Shown: one piece after another, positions 16,229-22,806 of the stretch
Layout of the letters: the number at the start of each line of letters is the position of its first letter
How positions within the stretch are numbered: the stretch's first letter is position 1
Virus record (IMG/VR): IMGVR_UViG_3300013113_000626
Span: 1 to 25,377 of that record
Strand: one strand, 5' to 3'
DNA from: a virus
DNA length: 25,377 nt
Notes under the pieces: model-generated
The model's input: only the letters and a program-made list of their open reading frames with translations
Databases searched by the model: none
What the model was told of the DNA's origin: nothing
Made by a program: the position numbers and the translations under genes

Positions 16229-16651
16229 ATGGAAGACGAAGTTGCACTAAAAATGTTCATTCATCAAATGAATGATCAAGCTAAGGACCTGAACAAGAAT
16301 ATTGTTCAAAAAAGCGCTACAATGCAGGATATTCCTGTAGAAAAAGGAATATATAAAAAGAAGAATAATAAGGCGAATGCTCAGCAATTAGCTGCACAGC
16401 AACAAATGCTTATTCAACAGCAACAGCAATTAGCTGCACAGCAACAAGTCGTTCCTCAACAAGTTATCCCTCAACAACAAGTGACTGGAGATCCCGCTCT
16501 GTTAAACAATTTAATAGAGCGGGTGTCTTCCGTTGAGAAACAACTTACAAAATTCCTGACTCTAATTGAACGTAGACTTGCAAAGAACGCAAAAGAAATT
16601 AATATACGAATCAAATTGAACGAAGATAATGATTCTACCAATAAAGAATAA
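16229..16651 (+). CDS. Gln-rich protein with C-terminal coiled coil, between genes 32 and 45
   Basis: A 140-residue protein with a charged N-terminus, a strongly Gln/Ala/Val-rich centre (QQQ runs, about residues 50-88) and a C-terminal helix (LLNNLIERVSSVEKQLTKFLTLIERRL) with a heptad-like pattern suggesting oligomerisation. No catalytic motif is visible. Within the Gln-rich part a 24-bp DNA sequence is repeated exactly (16382-16405 and 16424-16447), giving repeated QQLAAQQQ. The gene starts 1 nt after gene 32 and overlaps gene 45 by 23 nt, so it is embedded between two replisome genes and could bind one of their products or act as a scaffold. It does not resemble any T4 protein I can name. 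Confidence 0.82.
   Translation: MEDEVALKMFIHQMNDQAKDLNKNIVQKSATMQDIPVEKGIYKKKNNKANAQQLAAQQQMLIQQQQQLAAQQQVVPQQVIPQQQVTGDPALLNNLIERVSSVEKQLTKFLTLIERRLAKNAKEINIRIKLNEDNDSTNKE
16382..16447 (+). repeat. 24-bp exact direct repeat, 42-bp period, in the Gln-rich gene
   Basis: Two exact 24-bp copies (16382-16405 and 16424-16447; core AATTAGCTGCACAGCAACAA) separated by 18 bp. In frame they encode the same residues, giving a repeated Gln/Ala block. Such in-frame repeats usually arise by slippage and can vary in copy number. Confidence 0.9.
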
Positions 16652-17360
16652 AGATAATTTTATTCAAAATTTTCTTAATCCAGTCTCGCGATTAGACTCA
16701 TCTGTAACACTAGATATAAATGACAATATATCTACTATAGTACATAATAATTCTAATATTTTTCTTAAAGCAGAATATAAGATTAACTGGGTGGAGCAAC
16801 CCGATCGAAATAATATATGTTTACCAGATACAGTAAAACTAATTAAAATTTTATCATGTTTAGATGAAGATAATATTGATCTAGAAATACAGACTAATTG
16901 TATAAAATATAATAGCAGTGCTAATCGATTTACATATCATTTATTTGATAGTAGCATAGCTAAAAACGGTGTATTTAATTTTGATAAAATTGATGACATT
17001 ACATTTAGTACTAACTTTAAACTGACAAAAGAAAAGAACAGCGCAATATTAAAAGCACTACCGTTCGTTACCGAATCAAGTAAACTATATCTTAAAACCG
17101 AAAACACAAATGTGTACGCCGAACTGTCAGATAAAAAACTACAAAACGTTGACAGTTATACTACAATACTCGCCGAAGGGTATGAAGGAGATAAATTAGA
17201 TTATGAATTAATTTTAGATATAGAGCTATTTAGACTAATATCCATATTGAGCTTTTCCGAAGCAACGATATATATAAATAACGAGTATAAAATGCTTATG
17301 ATTAAACTTCAATTAGAAGGCAGTAATCTTACATTTGTCAGTACTAGTTATAAAAATTAA
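16629..17360 (+). CDS. 45: gp45-like sliding clamp
   Basis: A 243-residue protein close to T4 gp45 (228 aa). Hallmarks of the T4-type trimeric clamp are weak at residue level, but several are present: a strand-rich pattern without catalytic motifs, the ICLPDTVKLIKILSCLD helix region (about 63-79), an IKYNSSANRFTYHLFD segment (about 90-105), and a second domain starting near FKLTKEKNSAILKALPF. The clamp tethers gp43 to DNA and, in T4, also acts as the mobile activator of late transcription with gp33/gp55. In T4 it is followed by clamp-loader genes 44 and 62; here it is followed by two small unknown genes instead. The start ATG overlaps the preceding gene by 23 nt; the stop overlaps the next start as TAATG. 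Confidence 0.85.
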   Translation: MILPIKNKDNFIQNFLNPVSRLDSSVTLDINDNISTIVHNNSNIFLKAEYKINWVEQPDRNNICLPDTVKLIKILSCLDEDNIDLEIQTNCIKYNSSANRFTYHLFDSSIAKNGVFNFDKIDDITFSTNFKLTKEKNSAILKALPFVTESSKLYLKTENTNVYAELSDKKLQNVDSYTTILAEGYEGDKLDYELILDIELFRLISILSFSEATIYINNEYKMLMIKLQLEGSNLTFVSTSYKN

Positions 17361-17674
17361 TGAAAAATAAAGTCACAACTTGTGGTTATTTTATCAAGCG
17401 CTTAAGAGATAACGGTTATAAGGTCAATAGAATTTTTTCTGATTATACTTCTGAAGACCCGAGACGCTGGACAATAATGATTAATCCAGAAAAGGCAGCC
17501 TTATTTATAACGTGTTATGTTAATTATGACTGGACAGGTGACTTTAAATTCGAATTACATGATGGTGTGTTATTTAAAAATCTTCAATTAAAAACAGATA
17601 GTATGGAGGTTATTATGACTAAATTAATCGAAAAAAATATTACACCTAATGAAAAAACAAATGCCAAAACCTAA
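17360..17674 (+). CDS. 104-residue conserved-type phage protein, unknown function
   Basis: A 104-residue soluble protein: MKNKVTTCGYFIKRLRDNGY, then WTIMINPEKAALFITCYVNYDWTGDFKFELHDG and a C-terminal helix (SMEVIMTKLIEKNI). The alternating strands and the DPRRWTIM/FELHDG motifs recall a small conserved family I remember from marine T4-like phages, always unannotated, so I can give no function. It begins at the gp45 stop (TAATG, one-base overlap) and overlaps the next gene by 26 nt. It occupies the position of clamp-loader gene 44 in T4 but is far too small and lacks a P-loop. Confidence 0.8.
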   Translation: MKNKVTTCGYFIKRLRDNGYKVNRIFSDYTSEDPRRWTIMINPEKAALFITCYVNYDWTGDFKFELHDGVLFKNLQLKTDSMEVIMTKLIEKNITPNEKTNAKT

Positions 17675-17942
17675 AAATTTTGATAATCTATTAAAATCCA
17701 GCATTAACGCAGCCGAGTCTGTTGAATCTATGGAAGAACAAGATATGTCGTTTATTAATGATTATCTTGCTGAGCATCTAAAATCATTTATATTACTCGG
17801 ATATGACCTTAAAGGAGAAAGTGTAGTAATTGTTTCAGGTAAGAATCCTCAAGATTATGACGCTATTGAAACATTATTACGACGAGTAAGTAACATAGAC
17901 TTTTTTAAAGACATACAAGAACAAACAAATACAAATGAATAA
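17649..17942 (+). CDS. 97-residue acidic small protein, unknown function
   Basis: A 97-residue protein with an acidic, helical N-terminal half (ESVESMEEQDMSFINDYLAEHL) and a small alternating C-terminal half (FILLGYDLKGESVVIVSGKNPQDYDAIETLLRRV). No catalytic motif was recognised. The start could be ATG 17649 or ATG 17661 four codons later; both lie within the end of the preceding gene. It overlaps the RmlD-like gene by 8 nt. Its conserved-looking core and tight packing argue that it is real. Confidence 0.75.
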   Translation: MKKQMPKPKNFDNLLKSSINAAESVESMEEQDMSFINDYLAEHLKSFILLGYDLKGESVVIVSGKNPQDYDAIETLLRRVSNIDFFKDIQEQTNTNE

Positions 17943-18843
17943 AATAATTGTCTTAGGTAACGGTTATATTGGTAAGAAGGCTTATAAGCATTTTGAAGAG
18001 AACTTAGAAGGTATATACGATGTAGTTCGCTTGTCGAACTATCCATATACTTCACCCGAGGAGTTAAAGGAAACATTATTTACTAATTTAATATCCGAGT
18101 TCCGAGGATCACAAACCAAATGGATAATTAATTGTGTTGGTTTTACTGGTTCTCCAAATGTAGACGCATGCGAAGAACAAAAACAAACATGCTGGGATTT
18201 GAACGTAACACTACCTACTATGTTAGCTCAATTCTGCACTCAACATAACGCAAAACTTATTAATGTAAGCTCTGGGTGTATATATGATACATTAGACGTG
18301 TTTGACACAGTGTCGTTTACTGAAGAAGACGAGCCAAATTTCGGGTTAACTAACCCTGATAGTAGTTGGTACAGTAAGACAAAACATGCAGCAGAATTAT
18401 GTTTAAACAACTTTGACAATGTTTATACTCTACGCATAAGAATGCCTATTTGTAATGATTTTAATTCACAAAAAAACTACTTAAGTAAGATTTTAAAATA
18501 CAATAACGTCTTAAATGATGTAAACTCTAAAACTGTTATTGAGGACTTACTAATCGTAATTAATAAAATAATTAATATCGAAGGCTTACCCGGTGGTGTT
18601 TATAATTGTGTAAACCCTGAACCTCTCCAAACGTCTGAAGTTTGTAGCATTTTAGATGATCATGGTTTGTGGAATCCTCATTGGAAGTTTATTACTTACA
18701 ATGAATTAAAACAACATATTGTTGCTAATAGATCTAATTGCGTTTTATCAATAGACAAATTAAAAGCACATGGGTTAGATATGCCAACGGAGCGAGAATC
18801 ATTATTTAGAATATTGGGTGAAAAAGAAGCATATGAAACATAA
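17935..18843 (+). CDS. RmlD-like NAD(P)-dependent sugar-nucleotide reductase/epimerase (extended SDR)
   Basis: A 302-residue extended short-chain dehydrogenase. The nucleotide-binding GxGxxG is GNGYIG (8-13). INCVGFTGSPNVDACE (65-80) resembles the RmlD NxxAYTxVDxAE region, the catalytic serine is in NVSSGCIYD (112-113), and the catalytic pair is Y146 and K150 in YSKTK. The layout fits dTDP-4-dehydrorhamnose reductase-like enzymes that reduce a 4-keto sugar nucleotide, which matches the product of the adjacent RmlB-like enzyme. Exact product and nucleotide are unknown, and RmlC (epimerase) is not present in the window. It may supply an unusual deoxysugar to the two glycosyltransferases encoded upstream. 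It overlaps the RmlB-like gene by 11 nt. Confidence 0.82.
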   Translation: MNKIIVLGNGYIGKKAYKHFEENLEGIYDVVRLSNYPYTSPEELKETLFTNLISEFRGSQTKWIINCVGFTGSPNVDACEEQKQTCWDLNVTLPTMLAQFCTQHNAKLINVSSGCIYDTLDVFDTVSFTEEDEPNFGLTNPDSSWYSKTKHAAELCLNNFDNVYTLRIRMPICNDFNSQKNYLSKILKYNNVLNDVNSKTVIEDLLIVINKIINIEGLPGGVYNCVNPEPLQTSEVCSILDDHGLWNPHWKFITYNELKQHIVANRSNCVLSIDKLKAHGLDMPTERESLFRILGEKEAYET

Positions 18844-19840
18844 AAACATCCTAGTAACAGGTGGCTTGGGATTTATTGGAAGTCATTTTGTTGAATTACT
18901 TTATGATAAATGTACTAATTGTAAGGTAACTATAGTAGATAATTATAGTTATTGTGTATCTCAAAAAACCGAAAATCATTTATGGGACTTATATAAACAT
19001 ACCCCTGGTCATAATAACGAAATAGATATATGGTATTGCCCTATTTCAGATTTTAAACTAGACAAACAATATGACTATATTGTAAATTTCGCAGCTGAAT
19101 CACACGTAGATAATAGTATTAATGACGGGGATGTTTTTATTGATAGTAATTATGTAGGTGTGTATGAATTATTAAAACAGTTACCTGACAATACGAGATT
19201 TCTCCAAGTAGGTACAGATGAAGTATATGGTAGTTTACAATTTGATTCGAATCCTAGTGAAGAGCATGACCTATTAGAACCGTCTTCTATATACTCTGCA
19301 ACAAAAGCAGGAGCTGATTTATTAGCATTATCTTTTTATAAGACATATAAGAAAGATATTATTGTAACAAGATGTACAAATAATTTTGGTCCTAGGCAAT
19401 ACCCCGAGAAACTTATTCCAGTTATCGCTCAAAAAGCTACTAATGACGAACAGATACCGGTATACGGTAAAGGTGATAACATACGTCAATGGATATACGT
19501 CAAAGATCATTGCGAAAAAATATATAACGTGTTAAAACTAGGAACCTCAGGAACAATATATAACCTTGCTCCCGACTCGGAATATAAATCAGAAATACCT
19601 AATATTGAAATTGTAAATCTCATATTAGACATACTCGATAAACCTAAAAAATTAATTAGTTTTGTTGAGGATAGAAAAGGTCATGATCTTAGATACAGCT
19701 TAAGTGATTCAATATATAAGGCGATGATAGTTAAAGCAGGAGACCAATTAGAATTTTCTGAAACCAAAAAAACATTTGCCGATGATTTGAAATATACTAT
19801 AATGTGGTATATTAAAAATGAAAAATGGTGGGACAAATAA
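18833..19840 (+). CDS. rmlB: RmlB-like NDP-glucose 4,6-dehydratase (extended SDR)
   Basis: A 335-residue SDR with the full dehydratase signature set: NAD-binding GGLGFIG (10-16), AAESHVDNSI (87-96), the catalytic TDEVYG (128-133, Asp-Glu pair), YSATK with Y154 and K158, and NNFGPRQYPEKLIP (183-196), the hallmark of dTDP-glucose 4,6-dehydratases. It would convert an NDP-glucose to the 4-keto-6-deoxy sugar, the entry step to rhamnose, fucosamine-like and other deoxysugars. A GTG at 18818 is in frame, but ATG 18833 is preferred because the NAD-binding strand KNILVTGG follows at the usual distance. Its end overlaps the RNase H gene by 23 nt. Members that are not dTDP-specific exist, so the nucleotide is not certain. 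Confidence 0.88.
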   Translation: MKHKNILVTGGLGFIGSHFVELLYDKCTNCKVTIVDNYSYCVSQKTENHLWDLYKHTPGHNNEIDIWYCPISDFKLDKQYDYIVNFAAESHVDNSINDGDVFIDSNYVGVYELLKQLPDNTRFLQVGTDEVYGSLQFDSNPSEEHDLLEPSSIYSATKAGADLLALSFYKTYKKDIIVTRCTNNFGPRQYPEKLIPVIAQKATNDEQIPVYGKGDNIRQWIYVKDHCEKIYNVLKLGTSGTIYNLAPDSEYKSEIPNIEIVNLILDILDKPKKLISFVEDRKGHDLRYSLSDSIYKAMIVKAGDQLEFSETKKTFADDLKYTIMWYIKNEKWWDK

Positions 19841-20720
19841 TCTCATAATTGATGGTAATAATCTCTTATACCGAATATTCTGGACTAATAATTTTAAACT
19901 AGATGAAAAAGATAGTCCTGGTCAAGTGTTTTTATTTTTACGATCTTTAAAATCTTATGTAGATAAGTTTCAACCGAAACAGATTTATTGTACGTGGGAT
20001 AAGAAATTAGAATGGCCTTCATCTAATTTTAGAACCGAAGTTATTACTGTAGAGTATAAAGCAAATAGAGACGATGACAAATTCAAAGAAGTTCATCAAT
20101 ACTCAGAAAAAATACAAGAAATTATTTCCTTATTAGGGGTACATAATATGTTCCCATTAAGAATGGAGGCTGACGATTTAATGTCTTGGTTGTCATCTAG
20201 CCTACCTGGTAAAAGTGTTATAGTAACAACTGATAAAGACCTACTACAAACAATCTCTGTTGATACAAGAATCTATAGCCCTATAAAAAAGAAAATAGTT
20301 ACACTACAAAACTTCGAAGAATATACAGGAGTAACTAAAGATCAATATTTAAATTACAGAGCAGTAACAGGTGATAAATCTGATAATATACCTGGAATAC
20401 CTAGATACGGTCTTGCTAGATTTAAAAAATTAGATTTAAATAAACTAACAGAAGAACAACAAGTTATTTACGAGAGGAATTTAAAATTAATGGACTTAAC
20501 TACAGGTTATGATTACTACCCTGATGAAGTACCTGTATATGAAGAACAATTAAAAAAAAGCAAGAATCACAAAAGTGACTATAAAAAATTTATAGAAGAA
20601 GCGAAGAAATTGAATATGTGGTCTATTGTAAGAAACTATTCTTCATGGCGCGAATCGTTTAATAATAACGAAAATATAATAAATATTATTAACAAGGCGA
20701 TTAAAAATGCGAAAAGTTGA
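19818..20720 (+). CDS. rnh: RNase H / 5'-3' flap exonuclease (T4 rnh-like, FEN family)
   Basis: A 300-residue protein, close to T4 RNase H (305 aa). Acidic metal-binding positions of the FEN family are in order: D12 (LIIDGNN), D61 (CTWDKK), the YKANRD segment (R84), E117/D119/D120 (MEADD), D139/D141 (TTDKDLLQ), and D186/D189 in TGDKSDNIPGIPRYG, which also starts the helix-hairpin-helix-like DNA-binding region. It removes RNA primers and flaps from Okazaki fragments and cooperates with gp32. The start ATG 19818 lies inside the RmlB-like gene; the end overlaps the next small gene by 14 nt. The full active site appears intact. Confidence 0.93.
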   Translation: MKNGGTNNLIIDGNNLLYRIFWTNNFKLDEKDSPGQVFLFLRSLKSYVDKFQPKQIYCTWDKKLEWPSSNFRTEVITVEYKANRDDDKFKEVHQYSEKIQEIISLLGVHNMFPLRMEADDLMSWLSSSLPGKSVIVTTDKDLLQTISVDTRIYSPIKKKIVTLQNFEEYTGVTKDQYLNYRAVTGDKSDNIPGIPRYGLARFKKLDLNKLTEEQQVIYERNLKLMDLTTGYDYYPDEVPVYEEQLKKSKNHKSDYKKFIEEAKKLNMWSIVRNYSSWRESFNNNENIINIINKAIKNAKS

Positions 20721-20901
20721 ATATAAAAAAAATCCGAATAACATAATGGGCCCAGCAGGTAATACAATTACACCTACGATGAGAGAGGTTAGAATGGGTA
20801 ATGAAATACGTACGGAAGCGCATTATAACGATCCTCATACTGGTCAATTTATTACAAAACAAATAGTAGATGTCCGACCAGTAAAAGATGAGCCTAAGTG
20901 A
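20707..20901 (+). CDS. 64-residue small protein between rnh and gene 61, unknown
   Basis: A 64-residue hydrophilic protein with a basic, Asn/Pro-rich start (RKVEYKKNPNNIMGPAGN) and an end rich in charged residues (HTGQFITKQIVDVRPVKDEPK). It overlaps both neighbours by 14 nt and fills the only space between them. No motif is recognised; unlikely to be an enzyme. The packing in a gapless block and lack of any alternative frame support it as a real gene. Confidence 0.72.
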   Translation: MRKVEYKKNPNNIMGPAGNTITPTMREVRMGNEIRTEAHYNDPHTGQFITKQIVDVRPVKDEPK

Positions 20902-21916
20902 CGTTATACCGCAGGAGTATATAGTAGAAAAATTTTATCAATACGCAGGGTATCCTAAGTATAAAAAATTAACTAATGTATACGAAGGCGGTTGCCCGGT
21001 CTGTAGAGAAGGTAAATCTTGGAATAAAAAAAGAAGACTTTACTATATAGTAAAAGAAAATCATATTTTCTGTCATAATTGTGGTTGGAGTGGTTCACCT
21101 GTAAAGTGGGTTCAAGAGGTAACAGGTAAAAATTACATTGATATAATTAATGAATGTAAGAATGTAAATGTATTTAATATTCCTATTGAAAAGGACATTC
21201 CCATAACTCCGGAGAAACCGCCACAGTCTCTTCCCGGTGATTGTGTTAATTTATATGATAAAGTACAGTGTAGTTTTTATAATCATGAACCTATGGTAAA
21301 TCATGCTATAATTACATGCAAAGAAAGGAGATTACTAACTGCAATTAATAAACCTAAAACGTTGTGGTTTAGTAGAAATGATTTCGTCCATAAAAATAGA
21401 ATAATAATACCTTTCTATGACGACAATAAAATTATATTTTATCAATCGAGAAAATTAAAACAAAATAAAAAAGATACAAAGCCAAAATATCTTTCAAAAA
21501 TAGGAGCCGATAAAACAATATTTAATATTGATAAAATAGATAACGATTTAGATTATATTTTTATTTTCGAAGGGCCTATAGATAGTTTTTTTGTTAAAAA
21601 TGGTGTTGCAGTAGGAGGTATTAGTAAAGGTAGATCTTGTTTTACAAAACGACAACAGCAACAAATAAATCAAAAACCCTTCCATAAACGTATTTGGGTT
21701 CTTGATAATCAATATTGCGACGAGACAGCAAAAGAGAAAACTCGACTATTACTCAGTCAAGGAGAAAAATGTTTTATATGGCCAGAGGAATTATTAAATT
21801 ATAAAGATTTTAATGACTTATGTGTGCAGATAGACCGAGACGAAATAACTCCTCAATTTATAATTAAAAATAGTTATACCGAATTAAAAGGTAAATTATT
21901 ATTATCTAAGATTTAA
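20888..21916 (+). CDS. 61: gp61-like DNA primase (DnaG-type, TOPRIM)
   Basis: A 342-residue primase, the same length as T4 gp61. The N-terminal zinc-binding domain is CPVC (C36, C39) followed by CHNC (C62, C65) in an FCHNCGWSG setting. A TOPRIM-type active site follows, with FEGPIDSFF (E228, D232) and VLDNQ (D273). It synthesises short RNA primers on the lagging strand in a primosome with helicase gp41. The start ATG 20888 lies within the preceding small gene (14-nt overlap). The stop TAA (21914-21916) directly abuts the stop of the convergent leftward gene, with zero bases between. It marks the end of the rightward replication block. Key metal-binding residues look intact. Confidence 0.92.
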   Translation: MSLSDVIPQEYIVEKFYQYAGYPKYKKLTNVYEGGCPVCREGKSWNKKRRLYYIVKENHIFCHNCGWSGSPVKWVQEVTGKNYIDIINECKNVNVFNIPIEKDIPITPEKPPQSLPGDCVNLYDKVQCSFYNHEPMVNHAIITCKERRLLTAINKPKTLWFSRNDFVHKNRIIIPFYDDNKIIFYQSRKLKQNKKDTKPKYLSKIGADKTIFNIDKIDNDLDYIFIFEGPIDSFFVKNGVAVGGISKGRSCFTKRQQQQINQKPFHKRIWVLDNQYCDETAKEKTRLLLSQGEKCFIWPEELLNYKDFNDLCVQIDRDEITPQFIIKNSYTELKGKLLLSKI

Positions 21917-22366
21917 TTATTCACCCCAACCTGCAGGCCGTGGTCCAGCTATTTCATCAGCCCATGCCTTGTCAGTTAATGCTCTATCACCAGCTATGTA
22001 AACCGCCCATTTTTTATCTAATTCAGACGCATAACCTGCTTTATCAGCTGGCTTTGGCGCTGGTTTTGGCTCTGGTTTTGGCTCTGGTTCAGAGAAAACT
22101 TCAGTATTTTCGGCATCTGGTTTTGGCTCTGGTTCAGAGAAAACTTCAGTATTTTCGGCATCAAAAGCAGCTAATGCTTTATCAGCATTCTTTCTAGCAC
22201 TCTTTGCATCTCTATACACTCTTTCTAACGCATCAGATTTATCTTGCTCTTCGCTAGTTGGGTTGGCCTGGTCGACTGGATCAAACGCCTTCCACTCGGC
22301 TCGCGCTAGCTTAGCTGCATCTATTGTGTCGTCTACTGCTTTTTGTAATTCTGCTCGTGTTGCCAT
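21917..22366 (-). CDS. Ala/Lys/Glu-rich protein with PEPKP repeats, unknown (leftward)
   Basis: A 149-residue protein: an N-terminal helical half rich in Ala, Lys, Glu and Asp (about 1-75), then an exact tandem duplication of the 15-residue unit DAENTEVFSEPEPKP, a run of PEPKP/PAPKP, and a conserved-looking C-terminal segment containing two Trp-Ala motifs (KKWAVYIAGD, KAWADEIAG). The Pro-rich linker resembles flexible spacers in structural or cell-surface-binding proteins. No enzyme motif was seen. It is the first gene after the strand switch, and a late-promoter-like motif lies 9 nt before its ATG. Base composition is clearly more GC-rich than the replication block. Probably a late or virion-associated protein, but this is inference. 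Confidence 0.8.
   Translation of the reverse strand: MATRAELQKAVDDTIDAAKLARAEWKAFDPVDQANPTSEEQDKSDALERVYRDAKSARKNADKALAAFDAENTEVFSEPEPKPDAENTEVFSEPEPKPEPKPAPKPADKAGYASELDKKWAVYIAGDRALTDKAWADEIAGPRPAGWGE
22072..22161 (-). repeat. Perfect 45-bp tandem duplication
   Basis: Two identical adjacent 45-bp copies (22072-22116 and 22117-22161), each encoding 15 residues in frame (DAENTEVFSEPEPKP). A shorter 12-bp-period remnant (CTGGTTTTGGCT type) flanks copy 1 and encodes PEPKPEPKP. The identity of the two copies suggests a recent slippage or unequal recombination event, and copy number may vary between relatives. Confidence 0.95.
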
Positions 22367-22374
22367 AATATTAA

Positions 22375-22382
22375 TTATTTAT
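22375..22382 (-). promoter_or_regulatory. Late-promoter-like octamer ATAAATAA before the PEPKP gene
   Basis: A match to T4-type late -10 (TATAAATA) ending 9 nt before the ATG at 22366. The final three bases overlap the stop codon of the preceding leftward gene. The window encodes gp55, which recognises such sites. Promoter activity is inferred. Confidence 0.45.
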
Positions 22383-22785
22383 GCTTTTCTATATAAAGGT
22401 TCTTAAAAATTTGATGCAAACCCGCCAATCTTTCACATACATCTAAAATTTCATTTTTTGTTGAATCAGAAACATCAGCGAAAATAGTACCTACTTTATT
22501 ATCGTTTCTTAACTTCCCTAATACACTATTAACACCGCCGTTAAGGTATTGTAATACATCATCAATGTTCGTAATCCACTCTTGTAGATCTTTAAGTTCT
22601 TCCTGTTCATTGGGGTTTTGATCTATTACGTCCTCGAAATCAGCTGCATGACCTGGTTCATCTAAAGCATTTGCGAAAGACTCTTTATCATCTTCTGGTG
22701 CAGCATCAATCGCTGGAGCAGGTATTGGCGGACCTGGTTCATCTTCTGAAAGTAAAGATAAAAACCTATTTTCAAACTTTCCCAT
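22375..22785 (-). CDS. 136-residue acidic protein, unknown (leftward)
   Basis: A 136-residue acidic protein starting MGKFENRFLSLLSEDEPGPP, with a Pro/Ala/Glu-rich, probably disordered stretch (about 15-50), then helical, coiled-coil-like segments (EEQEELKDLQEWITNIDDVLQYLNGGV and NEILDVCERLAGLHQIFKNLYIEK). No catalytic motif. Its end overlaps the late-promoter-like motif of the next leftward gene. It is transcribed from a 21-bp gap divergent with a rightward gene. Being leftward with the structural-type genes, it is likely a late or virion-associated protein, but nothing in the sequence names it. Confidence 0.8.
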   Translation of the reverse strand: MGKFENRFLSLLSEDEPGPPIPAPAIDAAPEDDKESFANALDEPGHAADFEDVIDQNPNEQEELKDLQEWITNIDDVLQYLNGGVNSVLGKLRNDNKVGTIFADVSDSTKNEILDVCERLAGLHQIFKNLYIEKHK

Positions 22786-22790
22786 GTAAT

Positions 22791-22798
22791 TATTTATT
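22791..22798 (-). promoter_or_regulatory. Late-promoter-like octamer AATAAATA, leftward arm of the divergent gap
   Basis: Leftward match to TATAAATA placed 5 nt before the ATG at 22785. With T4 spacing, the transcript would start at or within the start codon, implying an almost leaderless mRNA. Inferred from motif only. Confidence 0.5.
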
Positions 22799-22803
22799 AA
22801 ATA
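22796..22803 (+). promoter_or_regulatory. Late-promoter-like octamer ATTAAATA, rightward arm of the divergent gap
   Basis: Rightward match to the same -10 type, 3 nt before the first ATG at 22807 and 6 nt before the second at 22810. It shares three bases with the leftward octamer, so the two promoters overlap and probably cannot be used at the same time. Inferred from motif only. Confidence 0.42.
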
Positions 22804-22806
22804 CTT

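Noticed and set aside
18818-18832. GTG start for the RmlB-like gene
   Set aside because: In frame, but adds only five basic residues before the NAD-binding strand; ATG 18833 is more plausible.
21940-22197. Rightward frame with repeating LALVLALVQRK units
   Set aside because: It is the opposite-strand shadow of the PEPKP repeats and 45-bp duplication in the leftward gene; no start signal or independent support.
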